NCBI RefSeq assembly: GCF_000196735.1
Contig: NC_014551.1
Coordinates: 3,653,001-3,717,000, forward strand
DNA from: Bacillus amyloliquefaciens DSM 7 = ATCC 23350
GTDB lineage: Bacteria > Bacillota > Bacilli > Bacillales > Bacillaceae
Length of the DNA stretch: 64,000 nucleotides
Direction: 5' to 3'
A program made the position numbers and the translations under genes. Position 1 is the stretch's first letter, and every line of letters begins with the position of its first letter. Below the pieces are notes generated by a model. The model saw only the letters and a program-made list of their open reading frames with translations, searched no databases and was not told the DNA's origin. Shown here in pieces: positions 11,349 to 20,054 of this stretch.

Positions 11349-13031
11349 TCAGCCATTTGTGCGTATGTCTAATCGGTAGCTGTGCAAAAGGTGCAGCGTC
11401 GTCTGCTGAATGAGTTCAGGCAGCACATGGAATGTGTACGGTTTATACACCCGTTCCGTCCATTTATGGCCGTCCTTGCCATACACCCCTATATTGACCG
11501 ATGGAATATTTAATTCCCTGATTTCTTTAAAAGGAATCATGCCGATGACATCCCATCCCGGAAAATTATCGGTAAAGGCGGAGACCTCAGCGTCTGTTTC
11601 ATGCAGCGATAAGAAGCTTCCGTCCGCTAAATAAGGGAAAAACTTTTTAAAAGCGAATGTTTCTCCTGTTGACGCCGCTGTTTTATCGACGGCTTCTTGA
11701 ATGACATGCTGCAAAAGCCGGTCCCGCGTGCTCTCTTCCTTTAAATAATTGTGCGGAAGGTAAGGCGGCGCATAGAAAATAATGACCTTGGCTCCTTGCT
11801 CAGGATCAAGTTTTTGCAGTTCCTCTACGGCTTTAAAGCATCTCATCCGCAGTTCAAGATGTTCATACGTTTTAAACGTCTGCTCTATACACTGCGCCGG
11901 GTCTATGCCGCGGCTTCTCAGCCTTTTCAGGTAATCTTCCAGACTGTACACTTGAACGTTCCATGAGATCTCTTTTTTCGGAAGGCTCGTTCTCCTGTGA
12001 TATTCGTCGTAATAATCAGATAATTTTCGCTCTGTCTCTTTGCAGGCTTCGTCAGCCACGGCAGTCAGCTGATCCATGATTTCTTTGGCGGTTTTTTCGT
12101 AAATAAAATAATTAAAATAGACGTAGCTGCTGACGGCGGTCTGCACGTTATACGCTTCCTTGTTGTCACGCTGGTACAGGCAGGTCGGCGGAAGCACAAG
12201 CTCTCCTTCAATGTTTTCTGCCATATGAATATTGTTATGGATTCTTCTGGTGATTTCTGAGGCGATCAAATTCGGGTCTATGCCGGACAGCGTATCCCCG
12301 ACATGCACTTCCCGTCCGTAAATCGCAAAGCAAGGCAAAAGCTTCCCGGCGGCGCCCGTGTATATGTACCGTGTCGTGTCACCGTCATACAGCGGCGTGA
12401 TAAAGTCGGTATTAATCGCCGCTAAATAACGAAGCTGTTTTTCTTGTTTCAGCCGTTTTAATTCAGAAATGCTTGTTAAGATGCCGGAATGCTGGCTTTC
12501 TTCATCCGGGTTTGCCATGAACAGAATATGGCCCGGCAATTGCTTACGCCGTTCAGAAAAGTGAAGCAGATTGGCGAGATGAACGGCAATACCGCTCTGC
12601 ATATCAACCGATCCCCTTCCGAACATCCACTCGCCTGAGCGGGCGTCCCGCTGCACCTCCCGATCAAATTCATAGCTCGAGAAATACTCCGCGAGACGAT
12701 CGGAATCAAAAGCGATATCTTTTAAAGGGCCGAAATCCTCAATGCCGACCGTATCAAGATGGGCGTGATAAATGACCGTATTCAGGCTGTCACCGTTTCC
12801 TTCAATAAACGCGAAAATATTTTTGCGGCCGTAAGGGTCCTCAGGAATCGCCTGCTCCCACACATGTGACGGGTTGTCCTGAAAGTAGGGAAAGCTCTTG
12901 ATCATATCTTTGATATAGTCGGCCTTCTTTCCTTCTCCCAATGTGCCGTTAATGCTGTTTAATGCCACCAGCGATTTCGTAATGGCTTCTATTTTCTCCT
13001 CCGGAAGCATTTTGCTGAGCTGCTGATACAT
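11349..13031 (-). CDS. rocB: RocB, arginine utilization protein (M20 peptidase-like)
   Basis: 560-residue member of the M20 metallopeptidase superfamily. Metal-ligand motifs are visible: YHAHLDTVG near 90, GRGSVDMQSG near 140, and NPDEESQH near 175. It is required with RocA and RocC for growth on arginine in B. subtilis, but its exact reaction is not firmly known; a deacylase or citrulline-related step has been proposed for the family. ATG with GGAGG. Separated from rocA by a strong inverted repeat that could set the relative amounts of the messages. Confidence 0.93.
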   Translation of the reverse strand: MYQQLSKMLPEEKIEAITKSLVALNSINGTLGEGKKADYIKDMIKSFPYFQDNPSHVWEQAIPEDPYGRKNIFAFIEGNGDSLNTVIYHAHLDTVGIEDFGPLKDIAFDSDRLAEYFSSYEFDREVQRDARSGEWMFGRGSVDMQSGIAVHLANLLHFSERRKQLPGHILFMANPDEESQHSGILTSISELKRLKQEKQLRYLAAINTDFITPLYDGDTTRYIYTGAAGKLLPCFAIYGREVHVGDTLSGIDPNLIASEITRRIHNNIHMAENIEGELVLPPTCLYQRDNKEAYNVQTAVSSYVYFNYFIYEKTAKEIMDQLTAVADEACKETERKLSDYYDEYHRRTSLPKKEISWNVQVYSLEDYLKRLRSRGIDPAQCIEQTFKTYEHLELRMRCFKAVEELQKLDPEQGAKVIIFYAPPYLPHNYLKEESTRDRLLQHVIQEAVDKTAASTGETFAFKKFFPYLADGSFLSLHETDAEVSAFTDNFPGWDVIGMIPFKEIRELNIPSVNIGVYGKDGHKWTERVYKPYTFHVLPELIQQTTLHLLHSYRLDIRTNG

Positions 13032-13060
13032 GTTTCATCCTCCTTACCCTCATATAGAGA

Positions 13061-13094
13061 AAATAGCGCGACTCTCTTTGTCATCGCGCTATTT
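13061..13094 (-). other. Strong intercistronic hairpin between rocA and rocB
   Basis: Perfect 11-bp inverted repeat AAATAGCGCGA / TCGCGCTATTT with a 12-base loop. On the minus strand it is followed only by TCTCTATATG, not a full T tract, so it looks like an attenuator or an mRNA-stabilising 3' end for rocA rather than a complete stop. Confidence 0.7.
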
Positions 13095-13102
13095 CCGAAA
13101 GA

Positions 13103-14650
13103 TTAATAGGCTTCAGATGTTGTTTTTGCCTGCATATGAAGAATCAGATAATCAGGTCCTCCGGCTTTTGAATCCGTTCCTGACATATTGAAGCCCCCGA
13201 ACGGCTGGTATCCGACAATCGCACCTGTACAGCCGCGGTTGAAATATAGATTTCCGACGTGAAAGTCTTCACGGGCGCGTTCAATGTGCGCGCGGGTTTT
13301 CGATAACAGAGCGCCTGTCAGGCCGTAATCCGTATTGTTGGCGATCTCAAGCATATGGTCGAAATCCCGGGCTTTAGAGATCGCGACGACCGGCCCGAAA
13401 ATTTCCTCCTGCATCAGGCGGGCGTTTTCATCTACATCCGCAAAAATAGTCGGCTGAATAAAGTATCCTTTCGAATCATCACCTTCGCCTCCCGTCAGAA
13501 GTTTTCCTTCTGTTTTGCCGATTTCGATATAACTCATGACTTTATTATAAGACGCTTCGTGGATGACAGGCCCCATGTATGTATCAAAATCTTCCGGACT
13601 TCCGACGGTGAGTGATTTTGTTAAAGCGACGGCTTTTTCGACAACTTCATCATAGACGTCCTGATGAATGACCGCGCGGGAACCGGCCGAGCATTTTTGG
13701 CCTGAAAATCCGAAAGCGGAATACACGATTGAGGAAGCGGCCAGATCAAGATCAGCATCTCTGTCTACAAGCACCGTATCTTTTCCGCCCATCTCGGCGA
13801 TGACCCGTTTCAGCCATTTTTGGCCCGGCTGCACTTTTGCGGCTCGTTCATAGATGCGGCATCCGACCGCACGGGAGCCTGTAAATGACACAAATCTCGT
13901 CTTCGGATGCTCAACCAGGAAGTCTCCGATTTCTCCTCCGTCGCCCGGTATGAATTGGAGCACGCCGTCCGGCAGACCCGCTTCCTTCATCACTTCAACG
14001 AATTTCGCCGCCACGACAGGCGCCGCATCCGCCGGTTTCAGCAATATTGTGTTGCCTGTTACGATAGCCGCTGCCGCCGTTCCGGCCATAATCGCAAGCG
14101 GGAAGTTGAATGGAGAAATGACGATTCCCACACCAAGCGGCTCATAATGATATTGATTAAATTCTCCGTCACGGCTCTTTACAGGGGAACCGTCTTTCAG
14201 CTTCAGCATCTGACGGGCGTAGTACTCTAAAAAGTCGATCGCTTCCGCCGTATCCGCATCCGCTTCCTTCCACGGTTTTCCCGCTTCTTTCACAAGGTAC
14301 GCGGAAAATTCGTGCTTTCTTCTGCGGATGATCGCCGCCGCTTTAAACAGCACGTTCGCGCGATGTTCCGGCCGTACTTTTTTCCATGTTTGAAATGCCT
14401 CAAGCGCCGCCTGCATGGCCTTCTCCGCAAGCTCTTTGCCGGCCGCCGATACAGTGCCGATCACTTCTTTTTTATCGGCCGGATTGACGGAAACGATTTT
14501 TTTATCCGTCTCAATCGATTCACCGTTGATGATAATCGGATAATGCTTGCCCAGCTGTGAATTCACATAAGCCAGCGCTTCTTGAAACGATTGTTTATTT
14601 GTCTCTTCCTGAAAATTTGTAAACGGTTCGTGTGCGTATGAAACTGTCAT
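13103..14650 (-). CDS. rocA: RocA, 1-pyrroline-5-carboxylate dehydrogenase
   Basis: Aldehyde dehydrogenase superfamily enzyme of 515 residues. It oxidises pyrroline-5-carboxylate / glutamate semialdehyde to glutamate with NAD, the last step from arginine, ornithine and proline before RocG. Visible motifs: [17 protein letters not shown] (cofactor region), EMGGKD with the general-base Glu, and GQKCSAGSR with the nucleophilic Cys. ATG with AGGAGGAATTCTA before it; the frame is open 12 codons upstream without a site. First gene of rocABC. Confidence 0.95.
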   Translation of the reverse strand: MTVSYAHEPFTNFQEETNKQSFQEALAYVNSQLGKHYPIIINGESIETDKKIVSVNPADKKEVIGTVSAAGKELAEKAMQAALEAFQTWKKVRPEHRANVLFKAAAIIRRRKHEFSAYLVKEAGKPWKEADADTAEAIDFLEYYARQMLKLKDGSPVKSRDGEFNQYHYEPLGVGIVISPFNFPLAIMAGTAAAAIVTGNTILLKPADAAPVVAAKFVEVMKEAGLPDGVLQFIPGDGGEIGDFLVEHPKTRFVSFTGSRAVGCRIYERAAKVQPGQKWLKRVIAEMGGKDTVLVDRDADLDLAASSIVYSAFGFSGQKCSAGSRAVIHQDVYDEVVEKAVALTKSLTVGSPEDFDTYMGPVIHEASYNKVMSYIEIGKTEGKLLTGGEGDDSKGYFIQPTIFADVDENARLMQEEIFGPVVAISKARDFDHMLEIANNTDYGLTGALLSKTRAHIERAREDFHVGNLYFNRGCTGAIVGYQPFGGFNMSGTDSKAGGPDYLILHMQAKTTSEAY

Positions 14651-14697
14651 TAGAATTCCTCCTCGTATTTTGTAATGTGTGCTCACGCTTTATGAAG

Positions 14698-14714
14698 ATG
14701 CAAGAAGCATACCA
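14698..14714 (-). promoter_or_regulatory. Sigma-54 (SigL) promoter of rocABC
   Basis: On the minus strand TGGTATGCTTCTTGCAT has GG and GC separated by exactly ten bases, the -24/-12 arrangement of sigma-54. It predicts a start about 38 bases before the rocA ATG. Established: rocABC of B. subtilis is SigL- and RocR-dependent. Confidence 0.85.
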
Positions 14715-14798
14715 GCATAACAAGCTGTGATAAAAAAAAGAAAATCTCTGCCGAAAGCGGACGAAGCTTGTCCGAATCTGTCAGCTTCATCCAGAAAA

Positions 14799-14849
14799 CG
14801 CAAAGAAATTTTGCGATCCTTTATATATACGGCGCAAAATTCCTTTGCG
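14799..14849. promoter_or_regulatory. Two RocR-type enhancer palindromes
   Basis: CGCAAAGAAATTTTGCG (14799-14815) and CGCAAAATTCCTTTGCG (14833-14849) are near-identical dyads in inverted orientation; the second is the reverse complement of the first with one change. Centres are 34 bases apart. They lie upstream of the rocA promoter and just downstream of the rocG stop. In B. subtilis this spot is the activating sequence used by RocR both for rocABC and, from downstream, for rocG. Confidence 0.85.
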
Positions 14850-14857
14850 GATAACAC

Positions 14858-16144
14858 TTATACCCAGCCGCGGAAACGGGCGGCTTCAGCCGATTTTCTG
14901 ATGCCTGTCATATATGCGGCCAAACGCATATCGACCTTGTGGGTATGCGCTGTCTGATAAATGGATTCAAATGAATTCACCATAACACTGCGCAGTTTTC
15001 CGGCGACTTCCTCCGCTGACCAGTAAAATCCCTGATTATTCTGCACCCATTCAAAATAAGACACTGTCACGCCGCCCGCGCTTGCCAAAATATCCGGCAC
15101 AAGAAGCACGCCTCTTTCATTCAGGATTTTCGTGGCGTCGATCGTTGTCGGCCCGTTCGCCGCTTCCACAATGATCGAGGCTTTAATGTTATGAGCGTTT
15201 TCAGCCGTAATCTGATTGGAGATCGCGGCAGGCACGAGAATATCACAGTCTTTCTCCAGCAGCTCCCGATTCGTTATGATATCTGAGAAAAGATTCGTCA
15301 CCGTGCCGAAGCTGTCCCGCTTATCCAGCAGGTAATCAACGTCAAGGCCGTCAGGATCATACAAAGCGCCGTGGGCGTCTGAGATGCCGATCACCTTGGC
15401 GCCCGCGTCATGCATAAATTTAGCGAGAAAACTTCCGGCATTTCCGAACCCTTGAATGATGATGCGCGCATTTTCCAATGGAATCCCTTTTTTCTTAACG
15501 GCTTCCTCAATACAAATCGTGACGCCTTGCGCGGTCGCCGTTTCCCGCCCCTGTGAACCGCCGAGAACGATCGGTTTGCCCGTAATGAATCCCGGTGAAT
15601 CAAATTCTCTCAGCCGGCTGTATTCGTCCATCATCCACGCCATAATCTGCGAGTTGGTATATACGTCGGGAGCCGGAATATCCTTTGTCGGGCCGACGAT
15701 CTGGCTGATCGCCCGCACATATCCGCGGCTCAGCCGTTCCAGCTCCCCGAATGACATCGTCCGCGGATCACAGATGATGCCTCCTTTTCCGCCCCCGTAA
15801 GGAAGATTTGTGATGCCGCATTTTAAAGTCATCCAGATGGAAAGCGCCTTGACCTCTTCTTCACTGACTTCAGGGTGAAACCGCACGCCCCCTTTTGTCG
15901 GGCCGACCGCATCATTATGCTGTGAACGATAGCCCGTGAAAACCTGTACTGAGCCATTGTCCATTTTGACCGGAATGCGGACGGTCAAAAGCCGCATCGG
16001 CTCTTTCATTAATTCATACATATTATCGGGATACCCCAGTTTACGCAGGGCTTCCTTAATGATCGATTGTGTTGACAAGAACAAATTAAGAACTTCTTTT
16101 TCTTCATCTTTCTGATTGCTTTTAGAAAGCGGGTTGGCTGACAT
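14858..16144 (-). CDS. rocG: RocG, catabolic NAD-glutamate dehydrogenase
   Basis: Glutamate dehydrogenase of 428 residues converting glutamate to 2-oxoglutarate and ammonium; it completes the arginine/ornithine/proline route and, in B. subtilis, also inhibits the GltC activator. The substrate motif GPTKGGVRFH and the catalytic-lysine signature LPYGGGKGG (Lys120) are intact, as is the Rossmann motif GFGNAGSF. It is a few residues longer at the N-terminus than the subtilis form I remember. ATG with GAGGTG 8 bases upstream. It has its own sigma-54 promoter and a cre site in the leader. Confidence 0.95.
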   Translation of the reverse strand: MSANPLSKSNQKDEEKEVLNLFLSTQSIIKEALRKLGYPDNMYELMKEPMRLLTVRIPVKMDNGSVQVFTGYRSQHNDAVGPTKGGVRFHPEVSEEEVKALSIWMTLKCGITNLPYGGGKGGIICDPRTMSFGELERLSRGYVRAISQIVGPTKDIPAPDVYTNSQIMAWMMDEYSRLREFDSPGFITGKPIVLGGSQGRETATAQGVTICIEEAVKKKGIPLENARIIIQGFGNAGSFLAKFMHDAGAKVIGISDAHGALYDPDGLDVDYLLDKRDSFGTVTNLFSDIITNRELLEKDCDILVPAAISNQITAENAHNIKASIIVEAANGPTTIDATKILNERGVLLVPDILASAGGVTVSYFEWVQNNQGFYWSAEEVAGKLRSVMVNSFESIYQTAHTHKVDMRLAAYMTGIRKSAEAARFRGWV

Positions 16145-16200
16145 GTTTTATCACCTCATCGTATTTTACGTGTAAGCTTCAATTACCGGCAGAACAAAAA

Positions 16201-16216
16201 TGTAAGCGCTTTTACA
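16201..16216. promoter_or_regulatory. cre site (CcpA) in the rocG leader
   Basis: TGTAAGCGCTTTTACA matches the catabolite-responsive element, including the central CG. It lies roughly +37 to +52 from the predicted sigma-54 start, suiting a roadblock. Established: CcpA represses rocG of B. subtilis from a downstream cre. Confidence 0.8.
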
Positions 16217-16263
16217 CCAAAACCCATCAATCCCTTTCACATTGTCGTTACGCCCCTTTTTAT

Positions 16264-16280
16264 ATGCAAGATTCATGCCA
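16264..16280 (-). promoter_or_regulatory. Sigma-54 (SigL) promoter of rocG
   Basis: TGGCATGAATCTTGCAT on the minus strand, GG-N10-GC, close to the TGGCACG-N4-TTGCW consensus. No RocR palindrome is visible upstream of it, in line with activation from the enhancer downstream of rocG. Confidence 0.85.
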
Positions 16281-16292
16281 GGATTTTGCGCA

Positions 16293-16321
16293 TAAAAAAA
16301 GAGGCTGTTGTGCAGCCTCTT
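16293..16321 (-). terminator. Terminator of yweA
   Basis: Stem AGAGGCTG / CAGCCTCT with a 5-base loop and a seven-T tail on the minus strand, just after the yweA stop. Confidence 0.8.
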
Positions 16322-16331
16322 TCATCCCGGA

Positions 16332-16796
16332 TTAACGCGGGTCAATGACCAGTTTTGTTTCGGCGTAAAGACTGCCGGCACCCAAACCGTTTACGTAATC
16401 GCCTTTGATTGTATACGTGCCGGCGCGCGGAAGGTTTTTACGCACCAGAACGAGATTGTATTCAGTCGCTCCCAGCAAGTCAAGGGTAAGCGGGAGTCTG
16501 ACCGTTTTTCCATAGTTGAGAATTTGCGTTTCTTTCAATGTTCTTCCGTTTACAGAGTCCCTCACAGTGGCGTTGAACCCGTCGGGAAATTGAAATTCAA
16601 TGGCACCGACGGCAAGCAGCGCATTCGGCTTGTATGTGACTTCAATATCAGACGTCGCGTATTCTTTCGTACTGTTGATGGTTTTCGCTTCAATAACGGC
16701 AGATTGGGCATTCGCATGAAAAGATGGCAAGAACACAGCTAAAAATACAGCAGCACTGATGAAAAAAGCAGAAAATGATTTTCTTTTTAACATCAT
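16332..16796 (-). CDS. yweA: YweA, secreted BslA-like biofilm hydrophobin paralogue
   Basis: Secreted protein of 154 residues. An N-terminal signal peptide (basic MMLKRKS, hydrophobic core, cleavage near NANA-Q) precedes an immunoglobulin-like domain with the BslA-family patterns TYKPNALLAVGAIEFQFPDG and LDLLGATEYNLV. BslA forms the water-repellent coat of biofilms. YweA-type paralogues end without the C-terminal cysteine motif of BslA, as here (VIDPR), and contribute little on their own. Two adjacent ATGs follow CTGGAGG; either could be used. Monocistronic, between rocG and the sps operon. Confidence 0.88.
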   Translation of the reverse strand: MMLKRKSFSAFFISAAVFLAVFLPSFHANAQSAVIEAKTINSTKEYATSDIEVTYKPNALLAVGAIEFQFPDGFNATVRDSVNGRTLKETQILNYGKTVRLPLTLDLLGATEYNLVLVRKNLPRAGTYTIKGDYVNGLGAGSLYAETKLVIDPR

Positions 16797-16981
16797 TGAT
16801 TCCTCCAGATTATATGGGATTCAGAGCGTCCTCTGCCGGAAAAGCGTGTCTGATGATTCCATTCGCGCGAATTGGAGTTTCTCTTTTCCTGAGAATAATC
16901 TACCACCTTTACCCATGTAAGTAAATTGTTTTTTAAGAATATTCTATCTTTTATTTTCAAAGGTTCACATCAGCTGAAAAT
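16797..16981. other. Intergenic region upstream of yweA
   Basis: About 185 bases holding the yweA leader and presumably its promoter. I see no gene and no confident promoter; the TATAAT at 16814-16809 is too close to the start codon to be the -10 box. Confidence 0.5.
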
Positions 16982-17010
16982 CAAAAAACGAAGACATCCG
17001 CTGTCTCCGT
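16982..17010 (-). terminator. Terminator of the sps operon
   Basis: On the minus strand a nine-base stem ACGGAGACA / TGTCTTCGT (one G-U pair) with loop GCGGA, then a T tract. It follows spsL, the last gene. Confidence 0.75.
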
Positions 17011-17018
17011 CTTGTGCG

Positions 17019-17480
17019 CTACCGATGAGCCGTCTTCCAGTCAAATCCGATGGTTTCATCATTCCACGGGATTCTTTTTTCGTCAGGCTGATCCGGATTA
17101 TAGGACATTGTCGTAAAATAAATAATAGTCAGCGGGGTTTCTCCCAGCACTCTGTAACCGTGCGCGACTCCTTTGGGAATGAGAAGCAGCATCGGATTGT
17201 CTTCTCCCATGTAGTAGACATCCGTTTCTCCCTTGGTTGCTGACTCTTCGCGAAGGTCATGCAGCACGACTTGGGCATGGCCCGTCGGGAAAAACCACAG
17301 GTCATCCTGTTTCTCATGATAGTGAAACGCTTTAATGACGCCGGGATAGCTTTTTGACCAGGAAGCCTGCCCGAAATGTTCCAGAAGTTGTTCATCGTCA
17401 CGGACGAGTTCTGAGAAAAAACCTCGGTCGTCACTGTGTTTGATCAGCTTTTTGATTTTTACGCCTTCGATCACTTGCAC
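17019..17480 (-). CDS. spsL: SpsL, dTDP-4-dehydrorhamnose 3,5-epimerase (RmlC)
   Basis: RmlC-type cupin of 153 residues, third step of dTDP-L-rhamnose synthesis. Recognisable segments are SDDRGFFSELVRDD, VIKAFHYHEKQDD (active-site His region) and PKGVAHGYRVLG. The GTG at 17480 is preceded by AGGGAGGG and gives normal family length; the frame extends 14 codons upstream into spsK without a ribosome site. It overlaps spsK by 10 bases. Last gene of the sps operon. Confidence 0.9.
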   Translation of the reverse strand: MQVIEGVKIKKLIKHSDDRGFFSELVRDDEQLLEHFGQASWSKSYPGVIKAFHYHEKQDDLWFFPTGHAQVVLHDLREESATKGETDVYYMGEDNPMLLLIPKGVAHGYRVLGETPLTIIYFTTMSYNPDQPDEKRIPWNDETIGFDWKTAHR

Positions 17481-18319
17481 TGTCCCTCCCTTTGTAAATA
17501 ATCCCGCAGCGCATCCCGCCAATGCCTCATGCCAAGCCCCTGCCGTTCAATCGACTCAAGGCTTAACACCGAGTAAGCGGGACGGGGCGTCTTATTTCCG
17601 TATTCCTCCGTCGTGACGGGCAGCACATCGGCGGTCCTGCCGCTTTCTTCAAAAATGGCCTTGGCGAATTCATACCAGCTGCACACTCCGCTGTTTGCGG
17701 CGTGGTACGTGCCCGGCGGCCTGTCAAAGAGACCGATCACCGTTTCGGCTAAATCCTTTGTGTAGGTCGGTGCGCCGACTTGATCGTTTACGACACGCAC
17801 TTGATCATGTGTATCCGCAAGCTTCAGCATCGTATTGACAAAGTTGTTCCCGCCGCTGCCGTACACCCACGATGTTCTGATAATGGTGTGGTTTTTTCCC
17901 GTTAACCGGATCAGTTCTTCGCCGAGTTTTTTGCTTTTTCCGTAAATCGTTCCGGGGTCTGCGGGATCATCTGTGTGAGAAGGCCGTGTTCCTTTGCCGC
18001 TGAAGACGTAATCGGTGCTGATGTGAATAAATCTCGCTCCGGTATTTTCAGCCTCAAGCGATGTATAATAGGCTCCGATTCCGTTTATTAAATACGCTTT
18101 GTCGAGCTCCGTTTCACATTTGTCAACGGAGGTGTATGCCGCCGTATTGACGACGATATCCGGCTTGTAATGGCTGAACGAGTGCCGCACCGATTGCTGG
18201 TCGGATATATTCATCATCGCTTTTGTCAGGGCGATCACTTCATACCCTTCCTGCTTCAGTCGGCGGCATAACTCCCGCCCCAGCTGGCCGGCCGCTCCGG
18301 TTACTAATACCTTTGTCAA
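17471..18319 (-). CDS. spsK: SpsK, dTDP-4-dehydrorhamnose reductase (RmlD)
   Basis: Extended-SDR reductase of 282 residues giving dTDP-L-rhamnose from the SpsL product. GAAGQLG near residue 8 binds the cofactor; STDYVFSGKG and YGKSKKLGE carry the Thr/Tyr/Lys active site; RTSWVYG follows. It begins with TTG behind AAGGGGATCCGA. Together with SpsI, SpsJ and SpsL it makes a complete rhamnose pathway for the spore surface. Confidence 0.93.
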   Translation of the reverse strand: MTKVLVTGAAGQLGRELCRRLKQEGYEVIALTKAMMNISDQQSVRHSFSHYKPDIVVNTAAYTSVDKCETELDKAYLINGIGAYYTSLEAENTGARFIHISTDYVFSGKGTRPSHTDDPADPGTIYGKSKKLGEELIRLTGKNHTIIRTSWVYGSGGNNFVNTMLKLADTHDQVRVVNDQVGAPTYTKDLAETVIGLFDRPPGTYHAANSGVCSWYEFAKAIFEESGRTADVLPVTTEEYGNKTPRPAYSVLSLESIERQGLGMRHWRDALRDYLQREGQCK

Positions 18320-18339
18320 TCGGATCCCCTTCTTTCCGA

Positions 18340-19287
18340 TTAGTCTTGGCTGCCTGTATACCAGCGAATGGTTCTTCTCATTCCTTCTTCAAACGTTACG
18401 TCCTGCCGCCAGCCCAGCTCTTGTTTCAGCTTTGTGGCATTGATGGCGTAACGGCGGTCATGCCCTTTTCTGTCTTCGACATGGGCAAACCGTCCCTCGA
18501 CTCCGAGCTCCTTCATGATAAAAGCCGCCAGATCTTTATTCGTCCGTTCATTTCCGCCGCCGATATTGTAAATTTCGCCGAGCGTTCCTTTTTCCAGTAC
18601 AAGTTTAATGGCGCGGCAATGATCTTCGGCAAACAGCCAGTCTCTGATCTGCATCCCGTCGCCGTACAGCGGAACCGGCGTGCCGTTTACGGCGTGTCTG
18701 ATAATGGTCGGAATCATTTTCTCGTGATGCTGATAAGGCCCGTAATTGTTGCTGCATCTCGTAATGATGGCGGGAAGCTTATGGGTTTTCACATAGGACA
18801 TGACGAGCAGGTCTGAGCTTGCCTTGCTTGCGGAATACGGATTATTCGGCGAAAGCGGCGTCGTCTCCGTAAAAGCGGGATCATCCGGCCCCAAATCTCC
18901 GTACACCTCGTCAGTTGAAATATGAATCAGTCTGCCGGCCTTTCCCTGTAACACCGCGTCGGCCAGTCGGTATGTGCCCATCACATTTGTTGTGATAAAC
19001 GGCTCTGCCTGATTTATGCTTCTGTCCACATGAGATTCAGCCGCAAAATGAATGACGGCGTCATACATTTGGGAAAAGGCTTTGTCGATGTCCTCTTTTT
19101 TAGAGATGTCACCTTTAATAAAACGGAAACGGCCGTTCTTTTTTAAGGCTTCTATTTCAAGCGGCCTGCTTGCATACGTGAGATTATCCAGGACGGTAAT
19201 CTGCGCGTCCGTTTCTTTCAGCATCATGTTTGTAAAGGTGAGGCCGATAAATCCGGCGCCGCCTGTAATTAAATATGATTTTGGCAT
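18340..19287 (-). CDS. spsJ: SpsJ, dTDP-glucose 4,6-dehydratase (RmlB)
   Basis: Extended-SDR dehydratase of 315 residues. GGAGFIG near residue 8 binds [25 protein letters not shown] and YSASKASSD give the conserved Thr-Asp-Glu and YxxxK active site; [10 protein letters not shown] follows. It converts dTDP-glucose to the 4-keto-6-deoxy sugar. Follows spsI after 2 bases. Confidence 0.95.
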   Translation of the reverse strand: MPKSYLITGGAGFIGLTFTNMMLKETDAQITVLDNLTYASRPLEIEALKKNGRFRFIKGDISKKEDIDKAFSQMYDAVIHFAAESHVDRSINQAEPFITTNVMGTYRLADAVLQGKAGRLIHISTDEVYGDLGPDDPAFTETTPLSPNNPYSASKASSDLLVMSYVKTHKLPAIITRCSNNYGPYQHHEKMIPTIIRHAVNGTPVPLYGDGMQIRDWLFAEDHCRAIKLVLEKGTLGEIYNIGGGNERTNKDLAAFIMKELGVEGRFAHVEDRKGHDRRYAINATKLKQELGWRQDVTFEEGMRRTIRWYTGSQD

Positions 19288-19289
19288 GA

Positions 19290-20027
19290 TTAATGTTCCT
19301 GTCCTTTCTGTATCGCCTGTTGCGCCAGGCTTCCGGCGAGGCAGAGCGATTCATGCGTGCCCGCATCCACCCACCAGCCCTTTAACACATCATACGTCAG
19401 CTCACTGTGTTCAATGTATAAATTATTGACATCCGTAATTTCCAGCTCGCCGCGTTTTGAAGGGGAAATTTGATCAATATAAGAAAACACTTCGGCGTCA
19501 TACATGTAGATCCCTGTGACGCATAGGCTGGTCGGCGGCTGCTCCGGCTTTTCAATGATCGACTTGATCCGTTTGTTTTTTTCATCAATCTCGGCGATGC
19601 CGAAGCGCTCAGGATCATCAACTTCCTTCAGCAGCACTTTCGCTCCTTTTCCCTGCTGTGCGAAGCGTTCCGTATAAGGTTTTAATGAATCTTCAAAAAT
19701 ATTATCTCCTAAAAGCAGAACGAACGGGTCGCGTCCGGTGAACCGTTTTGCGTACGATAAAGCGTCCGAAATGCCGGATGCGGCGGGCTGAACCTGATAT
19801 GTGATCGAGACGCCGAGCTCTTCTCCGTTTTCAAGAAGTTTATGAAATTGCGGAATATACTCTTTTTGCGTAATCAGCAATATATCCTTAATTCCCGCTT
19901 CTTCCAGCTTCATGATCGACCAGTAAATCATCGGATATGGACCGACAGGGAGTAAATGCTTATTGACCGCTTTCGTCAGCGGCATAAGGCGTGAGCCGGT
20001 GCCTCCGGCTAAGATAACACCTTTCAC
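19290..20027 (-). CDS. spsI: SpsI, glucose-1-phosphate thymidylyltransferase (RmlA)
   Basis: Nucleotidyltransferase of 245 residues opening with the canonical [18 protein letters not shown]. It makes dTDP-glucose from glucose-1-phosphate and dTTP, and LLGDNIFED carries the metal-binding Asp. Shorter than long RmlA forms, as usual for short-type RmlA of Gram-positives. Fourth from the end of the sps operon. Confidence 0.94.
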   Translation of the reverse strand: MKGVILAGGTGSRLMPLTKAVNKHLLPVGPYPMIYWSIMKLEEAGIKDILLITQKEYIPQFHKLLENGEELGVSITYQVQPAASGISDALSYAKRFTGRDPFVLLLGDNIFEDSLKPYTERFAQQGKGAKVLLKEVDDPERFGIAEIDEKNKRIKSIIEKPEQPPTSLCVTGIYMYDAEVFSYIDQISPSKRGELEITDVNNLYIEHSELTYDVLKGWWVDAGTHESLCLAGSLAQQAIQKGQEH

Positions 20028-20054
20028 ATCAACACTTCCTTACGTGTGGTTTTA

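Noticed and set aside
16809-16814. TATAAT on the minus strand before yweA
   Set aside because: Its predicted start would fall beyond the ribosome site, too close to the ATG to serve as the -10.
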